Below are positions 27,595 through 37,100 of a DNA stretch of 64,000 nt, piece after piece; positions within the stretch are counted from its first letter, which is position 1, and each line of letters opens with the position of its first letter. Where the stretch lies: contig NZ_JABXKF010000139.1 of assembly GCF_017115165.1 (NCBI RefSeq), positions 123,638 through 187,637 of the forward strand, given 5' to 3'. A program made the position numbers and the translations under genes. This DNA comes from Nostoc sp. LPT (GTDB taxonomy: Bacteria; Cyanobacteriota; Cyanobacteriia; Cyanobacteriales; Nostocaceae). The notes below the pieces were generated by a model that was given only the letters and a program-made list of their open reading frames with translations, ran no database searches and had not been told where the DNA came from.

Positions 27595-28302
27595 TTACAG
27601 TTGCCGCACTAATGGCTGACCATCTTTGACTTCACCAATCAAAACTAAATCGACACAGTTAACGAAGATGCCATTTTCCAGAACGCCGGGAATGTTATTC
27701 AATGTCTTTTCTAGTCCGGCTGGATCTTCAATAGAGTCAAATCTGACATCTAAGACAAAGTTCCCTTGGTCAGTGATTACTGGCCCAGCTTTTTTTACAC
27801 CCATGCGGAGTTCTGGTTGACCACCGAGTTTTTTGATGGCACTGGTTACAGGAGTAATTGCCATTGGAATTACTTCCACGGGCACAGCGAAACTAGAACC
27901 TAAGCGGTCTACTAACTTACCACTGTCTACTACGACGATGAACTGTTCTGCTAGGTAGTCTACGACTTTTTCGCGGGTATGTGCTGCACCACCGCCTTTA
28001 ATCAAATTCTTCTGCGGATCGACTTCATCTGCGCCATCAATGGCAATATCGATGCGATCAATAGCATCTAAGGTGGCCAGAGGAACACCGTACTGCTTCG
28101 CCAGCACTTCTGACTGAAACGAGGTAGGTATACCAATGATATCTTTGAGTTCACCAGACTTGAGGCGATCGCCCAAAAACTGAATCGTATATGCTGTAGT
28201 TGACCCCGTACCCAACCCGACAATGGAACCCGACTTGACTAGGGCGGCGGCGGCTTTGCCAACTTCTTGCTTCATCAACTTTACGGGATCTGCTGCTGTC
28301 AT
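27595..28302 (-). CDS. rpiA: Ribose-5-phosphate isomerase A
   Basis: Interconverts ribose-5-phosphate and ribulose-5-phosphate in the Calvin cycle and pentose phosphate pathway. [16 protein letters not shown] (phosphate-binding), [24 protein letters not shown] (catalytic Asp/Lys/Glu region), [17 protein letters not shown] and the C-terminal [14 protein letters not shown]. 235 aa from ATG 28302, the usual length; the track's TTG start adds two residues. No break. Expected to be essential for carbon fixation. Confidence 0.96.
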   Translation of the reverse strand: MTAADPVKLMKQEVGKAAAALVKSGSIVGLGTGSTTAYTIQFLGDRLKSGELKDIIGIPTSFQSEVLAKQYGVPLATLDAIDRIDIAIDGADEVDPQKNLIKGGGAAHTREKVVDYLAEQFIVVVDSGKLVDRLGSSFAVPVEVIPMAITPVTSAIKKLGGQPELRMGVKKAGPVITDQGNFVLDVRFDSIEDPAGLEKTLNNIPGVLENGIFVNCVDLVLIGEVKDGQPLVRQL

Positions 28303-28494
28303 TCCCAAAACTCCTGAAAAACTGACTATAGTCCATAGTAGTGGGCAGATAACGTCAAAAGATAAAAGGTAAAAAACAAGTTTTTGCTAGTTTCTACTTC
28401 CTTGATTAGGGACTTCCAAAAAATAAAACATCCTAGTGTCCGGAACAAAGGAGATGACTGATGTAGAAATAATGTATATTAATATACGAATTTA

Positions 28495-28974
28495 ATGAAC
28501 CACCCCCAGTACACCGTTCCTACTTTTAAGCAACTTTTCGCTGAGATTGACCCGGAAATAGCAAATACCTTCACGGTAGAGCAATTAGAAGCGATAAAAA
28601 AGGGTTTGTCCTCTCGTGCTAGGACACGTCATTCTATAGACATAAGAGTTTCAGTACCAATTCCCGGATTAAGGTTTTATCTGGTGTTGCTAGCAGGTTC
28701 AGAACGTCGCTCTCAAGTGCGTTTACGCTCTGAAAAAGGTTTATATCCTTTTTGGACTCCTGCCAATATCTTGTTCCTCATAGGATTTCTAATCATTCTA
28801 TCGACTTGTAGCTACACTATATTTTCTTTTGCATTGTCTTCACTTACTCCCACATCTAGCTCCTATTACCCTACTTCAATTCCTTGGATTGACGATAAAT
28901 CAGAATGTGAACACACTGGTAGAATCTGGAATCATGGGAAGTGCTGGGATACTGAACACAGTCCTAATTTTTAA
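28495..28974 (+). CDS. Small membrane protein of unknown function
   Basis: 159 aa. A soluble N-terminal half (FKQLFAEIDPEIANTFTVEQ, then LEAIKKGLSSRARTRHSIDI), then one TM helix (WTPANILFLIGFLIILSTCSYTIFSF) and a short Ser/Tyr-rich tail with two Cys (ECEHTG, GKCWD) likely in the periplasm. The phrase RHSIDIRVSVPIPGLRFYLVLLAGSERRS suggests a folded beta segment. No family recognised. Confidence 0.6.
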   Translation: MNHPQYTVPTFKQLFAEIDPEIANTFTVEQLEAIKKGLSSRARTRHSIDIRVSVPIPGLRFYLVLLAGSERRSQVRLRSEKGLYPFWTPANILFLIGFLIILSTCSYTIFSFALSSLTPTSSSYYPTSIPWIDDKSECEHTGRIWNHGKCWDTEHSPNF

Positions 28975-29125
28975 AATTTATAGCCACACCCTGCGTAGCT
29001 AAAGCAACATTGCCCAGCCTAAATTCGTCACTAGCTGAGTTACAGGTTATTAGAAACACCAAATTTTGCGTTAACCTCAGTAACGTAGTTTTTTAAATTC
29101 ACGTTAGTAGTTAAAAGTGCTTATC

Positions 29126-29803
29126 ATGATGCGTCAGCTTTCAATTTCTCTATCTTTAATGGCACTACTACAAAGCTTGCCAGCAATTGCTCAAGTACCA
29201 GAATCTACTTCTGGAATCCCATCTGATTCCATTCAACAGGTAACTGCTGTCAAATGGATGACAAACTTTCCCGATGGCAAATTTTATCCCGAAAGGTTAG
29301 TGAGTCGGGCAGAATTAGCCTCGATTATGGTAAAAGCATTTCGCCTAGATAAAAGAGAAGCTGTTACCAAAGAAAATTTAACTATTCCAGATGTTCCTCG
29401 TTCTTATTGGGCATTTAATGATATACAGACAGTCTTAAAAACTGACATCATGAAAGGCTATCGAGGCAATGAATTCTTCCCTAACCAAAAGGTGACAAGG
29501 GCAGAAGCTTTGGCTATTTTCGCCCAGGCTTATGGTGTATTTCAATTTCCTGATGCCGCTGTGAATGAGATTCTAGCTTCACATCCAGATGAAAAATCTA
29601 TCCCAGCTTGGGCTAGAAAAGCGATCGCTACAGTCGCTACTGAGGGATTTCTGAATACAGATGCTCAAGGCAATATTTCTCCATTAAAACCCGTAACCCG
29701 TGGGGATATGGCTTATGTATTGAGTAAATATTTGCAACGACAACAGCAACAACCCGAAACACCAGAAGTTCCGATGATTCCAAATAGCCCACAATCACCT
29801 TAA
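29126..29803 (+). CDS. S-layer-homology (SLH) domain protein
   Basis: 225 aa. Signal peptide MMRQLSISLSLMALLQSLPAIAQ; the track start is an upstream GTG, the ATG at 29126 is preferred. Three SLH-like segments: VKWMTNFPDGKFYPERLVSRAELA, YWAFNDIQ...MKGYRGNEFFPNQKVTRAEA, IPAWARKAIATVATEGFLN...VTRGDMAYVLSKYL. SLH domains bind cell-wall polymers at the cell surface or periplasm. Short, without the porin domain that follows SLH in cyanobacterial outer-membrane porins, so probably a wall-associated accessory protein. Confidence 0.82.
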   Translation: MMRQLSISLSLMALLQSLPAIAQVPESTSGIPSDSIQQVTAVKWMTNFPDGKFYPERLVSRAELASIMVKAFRLDKREAVTKENLTIPDVPRSYWAFNDIQTVLKTDIMKGYRGNEFFPNQKVTRAEALAIFAQAYGVFQFPDAAVNEILASHPDEKSIPAWARKAIATVATEGFLNTDAQGNISPLKPVTRGDMAYVLSKYLQRQQQQPETPEVPMIPNSPQSP

Positions 29804-29834
29804 CTAGACTTTATCAAGCCAACGTACTCAAAAT

Positions 29835-31100
29835 CTAGTTTTGACCCGGATTTCTATACTTGTCTTGAAGTTGACGAAGAAGATATAAGGAATTAGATTG
29901 TGTTGGTTGCTGCAAGACATTATTCCCATAATTAGTTTGTGGTGGTTGGGTCGGTTGCTGCAAGCCATTATTCCCATAATTAGTTTGTGGTAGTTGGGTC
30001 GGTTGCTGCAAGCCATTATTCCCATAATTAGTTTGTGGTAGTTGGGTCGGTTGCTGCAAGCCATAATTCCCATATCCCACAGGGTTTGTGGGTGTGACAA
30101 CACTTTGACTCGGACTTTGGCTAGAGTAAGGTACAGTATTACTTGGTACTACATTAGGCACTACTTGACCGTTATTTAAATTATTGTAGGGATTTTGCGG
30201 TAAGTTCGTACCCGTAGTTAACCCATTATTAGGCAATACCTGACCGTTATTTAAATTCCTGTAGGAATTTTGTGGTAAGTTCGTACCCGTTGACGTGTTG
30301 CCTGTCACAGGAGTTAACCCAGTGCTTGGTATAGAATTCTGACTGGTTAAGCTATTGATGGGTGGCATTAAGGTTGTTCCTGGAACGGAGACTTGCCCTA
30401 AAGCATTTGTCTGAGTTGCAGTGGTACTATTGAAGCTAGACAATTTCTGGTTTGTCGATTGATTAAGCGCTGCTTGCAGAGGGTTGATAGAGAGAGAATT
30501 TTGATTCTTATTGGTTTGATTAGTGAATCCAACATCCAGGCTAGAAGATGTTTGGTCTCCCCCTGTTGGTGCAGACGCCGCATTTAAGGTTTTAAAACCT
30601 AGAAACTGGTTACTACTATTAACTGTTCCAGTACGCAATAAATTGTCTGTTTGTTGGACAAAGGGATTTTTCGCGGTTGAGGAGGTGTCGCCGTTAACGC
30701 CTAAATCAGGATTTAATTTGGTATTATTAGCAGACTTTTGTTTGTTAATTACATCATCTAATAAGCCTTTGCTCTTTTTTGCCTCAGTCTTTTGCTCAGA
30801 CCCATTTGCGGTTGATGAGACAGTTGCTTGCTCAAAGTCATTAAATAAAACTGGCAGGTTATCAATATCTGCGGCAATAGCTTTGTTTTCTTGTGACAGG
30901 GAGGAATCAGCAGATTTTTCTAAAACGACAGGTTTTTTTTGCTTATAAACGAAAATATCTGGGTTTGACCAGTATTCCCAGGTTGCTAGCCCAACTACAG
31001 ATAAAAAAATCGCAGTTCCCCAAAAACCAGGCCGCCCTAGATTCCATAACCTGGCTTTTAGATAGCGTAAGTAGGCGGGAGGATAATGACGATTTGGCAT
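29835..31100 (-). CDS. Single-pass membrane protein with Asn/Gln-rich repeat tail
   Basis: 421 aa. Basic N-terminus (PNRHYPPAYLRYLKARLW) then one TM (WGTAIFLSVVGLATWEYW), and a long Asn/Ser/Thr/Gln-rich, probably disordered exported region. Near the C-terminus are units of NYGNNGLQQPTQLPQT (16 residues, about 3.5 copies) and earlier repeats around LNNGQV(L/V)PN and TGTNLPQN. No family recognised. The repeat is nearly identical at DNA level, so copy number may vary between strains. Confidence 0.65.
   Translation of the reverse strand: MPNRHYPPAYLRYLKARLWNLGRPGFWGTAIFLSVVGLATWEYWSNPDIFVYKQKKPVVLEKSADSSLSQENKAIAADIDNLPVLFNDFEQATVSSTANGSEQKTEAKKSKGLLDDVINKQKSANNTKLNPDLGVNGDTSSTAKNPFVQQTDNLLRTGTVNSSNQFLGFKTLNAASAPTGGDQTSSSLDVGFTNQTNKNQNSLSINPLQAALNQSTNQKLSSFNSTTATQTNALGQVSVPGTTLMPPINSLTSQNSIPSTGLTPVTGNTSTGTNLPQNSYRNLNNGQVLPNNGLTTGTNLPQNPYNNLNNGQVVPNVVPSNTVPYSSQSPSQSVVTPTNPVGYGNYGLQQPTQLPQTNYGNNGLQQPTQLPQTNYGNNGLQQPTQPPQTNYGNNVLQQPTQSNSLYLLRQLQDKYRNPGQN
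29905..30075. repeat. 48-bp coding tandem repeat
   Basis: About 3.5 near-perfect copies of a 48-bp unit (GGTTGCTGCAAGCCATTATT ...) in the C-terminal part of the 421-aa gene, encoding 16-residue units. Period divisible by three. Confidence 0.88.
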
Positions 31101-31834
31101 GGGATTTGGTAAGTGAGATTTACTAGAAATTGATGAAATTCGACGGAAGAGGCATTGCTGTTTGATGCTTTTATCTGCCTGGGAAGGAAATGTCTCAACT
31201 AAAGTTCGATTGTGATTTCATCGTAACTTCTCAAGAAATTATTAGTCATTAGGAAGTCAAAAATTTACTATTTACGTTTTTATACTAAACATTTTAGTTT
31301 AACAGGTTTTGAGTATCTTAGCTGCGATCGCCCCAGCTTCCATTTTCGCTATCTTGATTTTCTACAGGACTAACAACTTATTGATGGTGCTTACCGAAGA
31401 ATGGATAGCTTTTACAATATCTACAATATTCACTTTGAGTAGCAGAGGTGGCATCTGTGTGGTGGAAATATTTAAAATACCCCGCTTTTGTCACTCTCCG
31501 AAAACTTTTGCCATAGAAAACTGCTGTAGTTAATAAAAAATAATTACCAACTGTAACTTTTTTGTAACGATTCAGGTGCAGGGATAGGGCAAATGCATCT
31601 CAATTTTGACAAACTGGTAAGTAGAGGTGTGTTTAAAGTAGTATAAATAGACTAAATGACTAATTAAGTGAGCGATCGCTAGTTCTACCTCTTTCAATAA
31701 ATCCTAAATATGTCAGAGATTGCTGATTTCTCGGCTTCTAAGCTTTTGTCGTTAGATTGCGATCGGGGTTTGCGGTGCAGTTTCCGAAATAAGCAGGCGC
31801 AGGGATGCGTTGATGTTTAATATAAACCTGTTTT
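31101..31834. other. 734-bp intergenic region, no supported gene
   Basis: Contains the hydrophobic 74-aa ORF 31309-31533 (TTG start, no convincing RBS), two GGTGCAGGGAT/GGCGCAGGGAT words and a HIP1 site. I cannot identify a gene or RNA. It separates the helicase operon from the repeat-tail protein and would hold the operon's terminator. Confidence 0.4.
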
Positions 31835-34141
31835 TCAATTTTCAATTAATACCTTTGCCACTTTTTGTAGCAAAGATGATTGACTATTATCACTGATCTT
31901 TAAAACATTTTGAGTTAATGTACTAAAATGTAAAGCTGTGATAGGATGCTCGATAAGTTCAGATGTATGAATTGGCGTTTGGGAATATGTCTTCCCAATC
32001 AAATGATAAACTCTAAACCCTTTATTAAGAGAACTATCCATATTTTTACCAGGCGGAACATAATACTGAACAAATATTTTGTTTTGCAAATCAAAACATA
32101 TCATATTTTGTATTCGCTTAATGGGTCTAACTTCACCACTATAATACGATACCAAGGGGAATAATCTACTACTATTCTCATCTTGAATTTCTCGGTTAAT
32201 TTTTAAAGTTCCCTTTTCCATGTCTTCAATAATACCATTGCGTCCAATTAAAGTTGGTGTATAAAAGTCATTTGTATAGCAACTAATATATAACTGCTCC
32301 GATTCATCTACAAAATATTGTTGATCGTCAATTAACTTTTCTGACTTATTTTTCTGTCTTCTTAAAAATGGAAATTCCTTTTCGATCTGTTTCATATCGC
32401 GCATTATATTTTTAATATATATGCAACTATCTTTATATAAGAATTCTACTGCTACTGCTTTAGCTTTCTTTTTTCGTGGGCTACGTACATATATAGTAAA
32501 AAACTTTTTTTCGGTAAATGATTGAGGAGCAATTTGCAAGCCAAAGCTAGAATCTACAAGACTTTGCCTCATCCAATTCTTAATTCCCAATTCAATCAAG
32601 ACCTTCTGAAATTCAGGTGCAATATTTACCTTGTAATTATCGCAGAAATTTTTCCATTGTTCGCCATCTGTTTGACCTTTTAAATAGCATAAAATAGAAT
32701 CCTCTACGTCCAAAAATTTCCCATTCGTAAAAGCTTGTGTATCCTGGCGCAGAGTATCTTCATCAATTTTCTTATCTATATAATTGAGAACAGACCCAGA
32801 ATATTTTACTCCAACAGCCCTAAATTCTGTTATGTTTATCCCCTGTGTGCTAAAAAACTCTCCTGTATCCAAATATTTAAATTTTCTCTTTAACTGTGAA
32901 TAGAAATCTACTTTCACTTTATTATCTATTTGTGTTGATGGATACCAGAAACCATCGTCTTTCTGGTAAGCCATTGAACCCACTTCTTTCTCCAACTGTT
33001 TATTAAAAACTAAATAATTTTTTCCCTTATCAAGTTTAATATTCGACCAGGAAACCACTTCAGTAATTTTCCAGCAAGGCTCGTCCTCATTTTCCACTAC
33101 TTGTTCATAAGTACTAACAGTCTTTCCTGAATTATAAAATGTGAGTAAAAATATCCCTTGATGTTTAAGAAAATTTTTCATAAATTGTTTGTCAGATTCA
33201 GTCAGATCAATTCCCGTATTGTTAATAATCTCTAATAATTCTACAGATTCTATATTTTTGATAAAATGGTTTTCTAAGTAATGGTCAGCCTGAAAATGAA
33301 GGAGATTAAAATTAATACCACACTCACTTAAAAAGCTCTCAAGTTTTGTCATAAGATTTTGATAATGATAAACCTGAGTCTTTTTGAACTTGTCAAAATC
33401 TTCCTGAACTTTAGGAAATTGCATAAAATGAATAGAATTTTGGCGACGAGCATCAAGGTCACGTTCAAAGTAGTAGTTCTTATTTTTATAGACTAACAAC
33501 TCTCCCAAATCATCACTATCTGTAGTTATATACTCATCATTTGGTAACAATAGTCGCCTTTTTCGAGATAAGGTTAATGTGAGTACATTATGGTTGTTGT
33601 ATTTGATTAAAAGATTCTGTCCCCAGACTATTAGAGCATTTTCTGATTTGCTAAGACTCCTAGAATGCTGTAATAGTAATTCCTCAAATCCATTCATTGT
33701 TTCTACAGATAAACCTTGAGACAGAAGATAAAATTTAAAAACTAAGTTAAAAATTCTTTCTTGATTCTTACTAAATAACTGTTTCCATCCAGAATGACTA
33801 TTATTTGGGGATAAAAAGAACACATTTTTTTTATCATCAACGTAGGAAAGAAAGTATTGAATATCTGAATATTTAGATTTTACTCCATTCACAGAAAGTC
33901 GTTCTTGTATTTGACTTTTAATGAATTTATGCCGTTTTTTATAATAATTAGTCTGTGAATCTTCATCTTGGGAATTCTCATCTTCAGGAACTTGATATTC
34001 AGGAGTAAAATGCTCAATCCCTATATTGTTCTTAAACAGATATAGGAAAAGTTTTTCAGCAACCTCTTCTGGCTTCATTAATATCTCTAACTGGTTGGTT
34101 CTTGATTTATCTGAGAATGCTTTAGTCATTTTATCTTTCAT
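31835..34141 (-). CDS. Large protein of unknown function, partner of the helicase gene
   Basis: 768 aa from ATG 34141, one nucleotide after the helicase stop (TAA-A-ATG) with AGGA upstream; the track start 34210 lies inside the helicase gene and is less likely. No signal peptide or TM. A charged N-terminal half has LTLTLSRKRRLLLPND. The central part reads GIFLLTFYNSGKTVSTYEQ, WKITEVVSWSNI, KNYLVFNKQLEKEVGSMAY, FWYPSTQIDNKVKVDFYSQL: alternating strands and helices like a nuclease or PIWI-type core, though I see no decisive catalytic set. The C-terminus has a basic RSPRKKKAKAVAVEF and a mixed alpha/beta domain. AT-rich like its partner. Function unknown; tight coupling implies a shared complex. 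Confidence 0.75.
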   Translation of the reverse strand: MKDKMTKAFSDKSRTNQLEILMKPEEVAEKLFLYLFKNNIGIEHFTPEYQVPEDENSQDEDSQTNYYKKRHKFIKSQIQERLSVNGVKSKYSDIQYFLSYVDDKKNVFFLSPNNSHSGWKQLFSKNQERIFNLVFKFYLLSQGLSVETMNGFEELLLQHSRSLSKSENALIVWGQNLLIKYNNHNVLTLTLSRKRRLLLPNDEYITTDSDDLGELLVYKNKNYYFERDLDARRQNSIHFMQFPKVQEDFDKFKKTQVYHYQNLMTKLESFLSECGINFNLLHFQADHYLENHFIKNIESVELLEIINNTGIDLTESDKQFMKNFLKHQGIFLLTFYNSGKTVSTYEQVVENEDEPCWKITEVVSWSNIKLDKGKNYLVFNKQLEKEVGSMAYQKDDGFWYPSTQIDNKVKVDFYSQLKRKFKYLDTGEFFSTQGINITEFRAVGVKYSGSVLNYIDKKIDEDTLRQDTQAFTNGKFLDVEDSILCYLKGQTDGEQWKNFCDNYKVNIAPEFQKVLIELGIKNWMRQSLVDSSFGLQIAPQSFTEKKFFTIYVRSPRKKKAKAVAVEFLYKDSCIYIKNIMRDMKQIEKEFPFLRRQKNKSEKLIDDQQYFVDESEQLYISCYTNDFYTPTLIGRNGIIEDMEKGTLKINREIQDENSSRLFPLVSYYSGEVRPIKRIQNMICFDLQNKIFVQYYVPPGKNMDSSLNKGFRVYHLIGKTYSQTPIHTSELIEHPITALHFSTLTQNVLKISDNSQSSLLQKVAKVLIEN

Positions 34142-34142
34142 T

Positions 34143-37100
34143 TTATTTTCCTGTTTGGAATAAAAATTTTTTGAGTATATTAGATTCGACTGGAATATTG
34201 TAGCGATCAAAGTAAATCAAATTGCCTGAAAATAAGGTTGATGAGTATTGATGATTTTTTTCTTGTTTTGCGTGCAAATTTAGAAGTAAACCTTTCACAG
34301 TAATAAATTCTGGATAGTCTGAAACAATAGCATTCAGCTTTTTTTGGGTTTTTTCCAACGTCTGATTTGAAAGGCGATTTCCCGAAGCTATACTCCATGC
34401 TTTAACATCAATACAAAACAGCGTATTGTCCTTGATATAGTACAAATCAAACCGCTCATACAACTTGGGATATTTTTTGAAATCTAACAATTGCTCAAAA
34501 CCGTAGGTGTCTTTTATAGCTTTCCAGTCTTTATCTTTGAAAACTACATCTTTAATCCAGCGTTCCGTGAAATTTTCGGTCAGTGATGGATACAACACAT
34601 CATAAAAGAAATGTGGACGCGGAATGTAATTATTAAAAATTTCCGGTTGTGGGATCAACTCGTTGTACAATCTGTAAATTGAATCAGTTGAAGGATTCAA
34701 CAAGCCAATTTCATTTCCTTCTAAGTCATAGCTTTGAGCGTTTGTTTTGAGATATTCAGGATATAACCGCTTCTGATAAGGATAGATTTTTTCTCCATTG
34801 ATGCTATCACTGATAATCTGAAACTTTTTCCCATCTTCCTTTACAGAAGCTAAATATGGGGTAAATTCAGATTGTTCAACGTTGTGATAAAATAATGAGT
34901 CAAGAAATTCATCAGGAAATAGCTTTAACTCTCTTAAATTTTTTAGATATCTATCTGGCTCTTTAAAAACAACAGGCTCGCGTAAAGCATTCCACTTTTT
35001 TGTGATAGCAAAGGTATTGTTATCTTGGTGATGGTGAAAATTATCAATTTCATCTAACATTTTTTCTCTAAAGTTTTGGAAATATAGAAAAGCATTAGCC
35101 TCATGATAAACATGCTCATCATAATCATTAATTACTCTTTTTTTCTCTTCTTCTTGAACACTTAAATAAACTTTGTAATTATTAACGGAAAATTTACGGA
35201 TTTCATTAGGTTCTTCTTGCTTCAGATATCTGTAAAAATTCACTAAATTTTTTCTGGTTTCTTCATTTACAAAAATTTTAATCGCTTGGTTGGGAAAATC
35301 ACGTCTCTCAGATCTGCCAATAGCTTGCAAAATTGCTTTTCCTAATAAAATTTGGTGTTGCTGGTCTCGAAATGCTCCAGCTTCTGGTTGACTCAGATAT
35401 TTGTTGAAATCTTTGATTTCCAGATTAGAGTCTCCCAAATTTACAATACTTTTCATCAATGCAAAATGATAACGTGTCGTAGATTTCTCAGACTCTTTTG
35501 ATTTCTTAAGTGATGGTTTCATGACTGTATAGTAACTGTCCATTAACAAAACCAAAGAGTCAAAATCTTTTTCATCGCCGTTGTGATTTTTTATGATAGG
35601 GTTCAATCCTTTTGATGCTGACTGATAAGCCGAGATAAAGAAAATTTTCTGCCCTTCTTCTTCAACAAGCTCATTCAAATATGTTTTTTTAGTTGTTTTA
35701 TCAAAGTAAAGACTATTGAAGGATGCTTCATAAAAAATTATTTTAATACGAATATTACTCTGATATTTTTTATGCCTTAAGTTGACGTAATATATGTTTG
35801 GATGTTCTGATGATTTCTCAAGTCCAAAGTTACCATGATGAAGTTTATCCCAAAAATTCATCAACTTTTTAATCCAGCGTAGGGTTTGAGTAAAAGCGAT
35901 TGTTTCTTTAATTAAATCTTCTTCAAAGAGGTAAAATAAAAAACGAATAAAATTTTTTATTTCTTGAATTTTGTAAATACTAAACCAAGTACCATCATTT
36001 TTACAATCATTAATAAAATCTTTTAAAATATTGTTTTCAAATCTTTCTGCAACTTCTTGAGTTTTGTTATTGGGAAAAGATGATAAATTTTCGTTGAAAA
36101 AACTTACTGTAATCTGTCGCTTGGAACCACGCTGATTTCTGATCTCTTCACAAAGCAATATTTCTTCTTCAACCATTGCCTTAAATGAACTTTTACCAGA
36201 TTCATTACGTAAATTATCTTCTAAATAACGCATATCATAACTTGTACTTAAATCTCCAAAGACCCCTCCTGTTGCTGAGATAAGAAAAATTACATTACTA
36301 TTATTACATAACATTGAATTTATCTTGAATTCTGGTGAGGTCAATATTGCAGTACTCCCAATAGAAACTTCCCTAAGCGTGTGATCAATCAAGTTATTTT
36401 TGGGATTTTGATAACGAGAAATTTCTTTAATATTTATGATAGACTTATAACTTTCATAGACATAGGTACGGTTTAAGTATTTTAGCAGTTGATTTGGTAA
36501 TGAGCTTTCTTCACTTGCTTTTTGGACTTTAGCTATCTGTTTTGACCAAATATCTAAAGAACGAGATTGAGAATCTTCAGCATCTAAAACATTAGCCAGA
36601 AAATCTTTGATGGTTTTGATTTGTAATCGAACAGTCAGAATGGCATAAATCAATTCTGCTACAGAGGTATTGTCTGCAATTTTTTCCTCAGTTATGTGAA
36701 CATGACCACCGGCAGGTCTGGTTAAAAACAATTTTTTCAGAGATTCAATATTGTAGATGTATAGGTTGTTATATGAGAAAATGCTCATCAATTCATCACT
36801 GATTTTGTTGTAAAGCTGCTGAGGAATCAATAAACTTCTATTGTTCTCAAATTTTGAAAAAACTCTGCATAACATTTCAAAATTTAATACAATGGGATTC
36901 TCTTGCTTGGAATCATTTAAAATTGCAATAATTTCTTCCCTTGATTTATCAAGCCCTTTTTTAATCGTTACTACCTTTTCTAAAAATTTGATAGAGTTTC
37001 CTTCCTCGAAGGTTAGCCGTTGATATACGGGGGCAAACTTTTGCAATTTTGGGTCAATATCTTTGTTTTTATCAAAATGTTCTTGAAATTCGTGGAAAGC

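Noticed and set aside
29905-30075. 48-bp direct repeats that could be taken for a CRISPR array
   Set aside because: The units are contiguous without spacers, keep an open reading frame and encode 16-residue peptide repeats of the 421-aa protein.
31309-31533. 74-aa hydrophobic ORF, possible small membrane protein
   Set aside because: TTG start, no Shine-Dalgarno, a C-terminus without membrane or domain character and no match to the small photosystem or cytochrome subunits I know.
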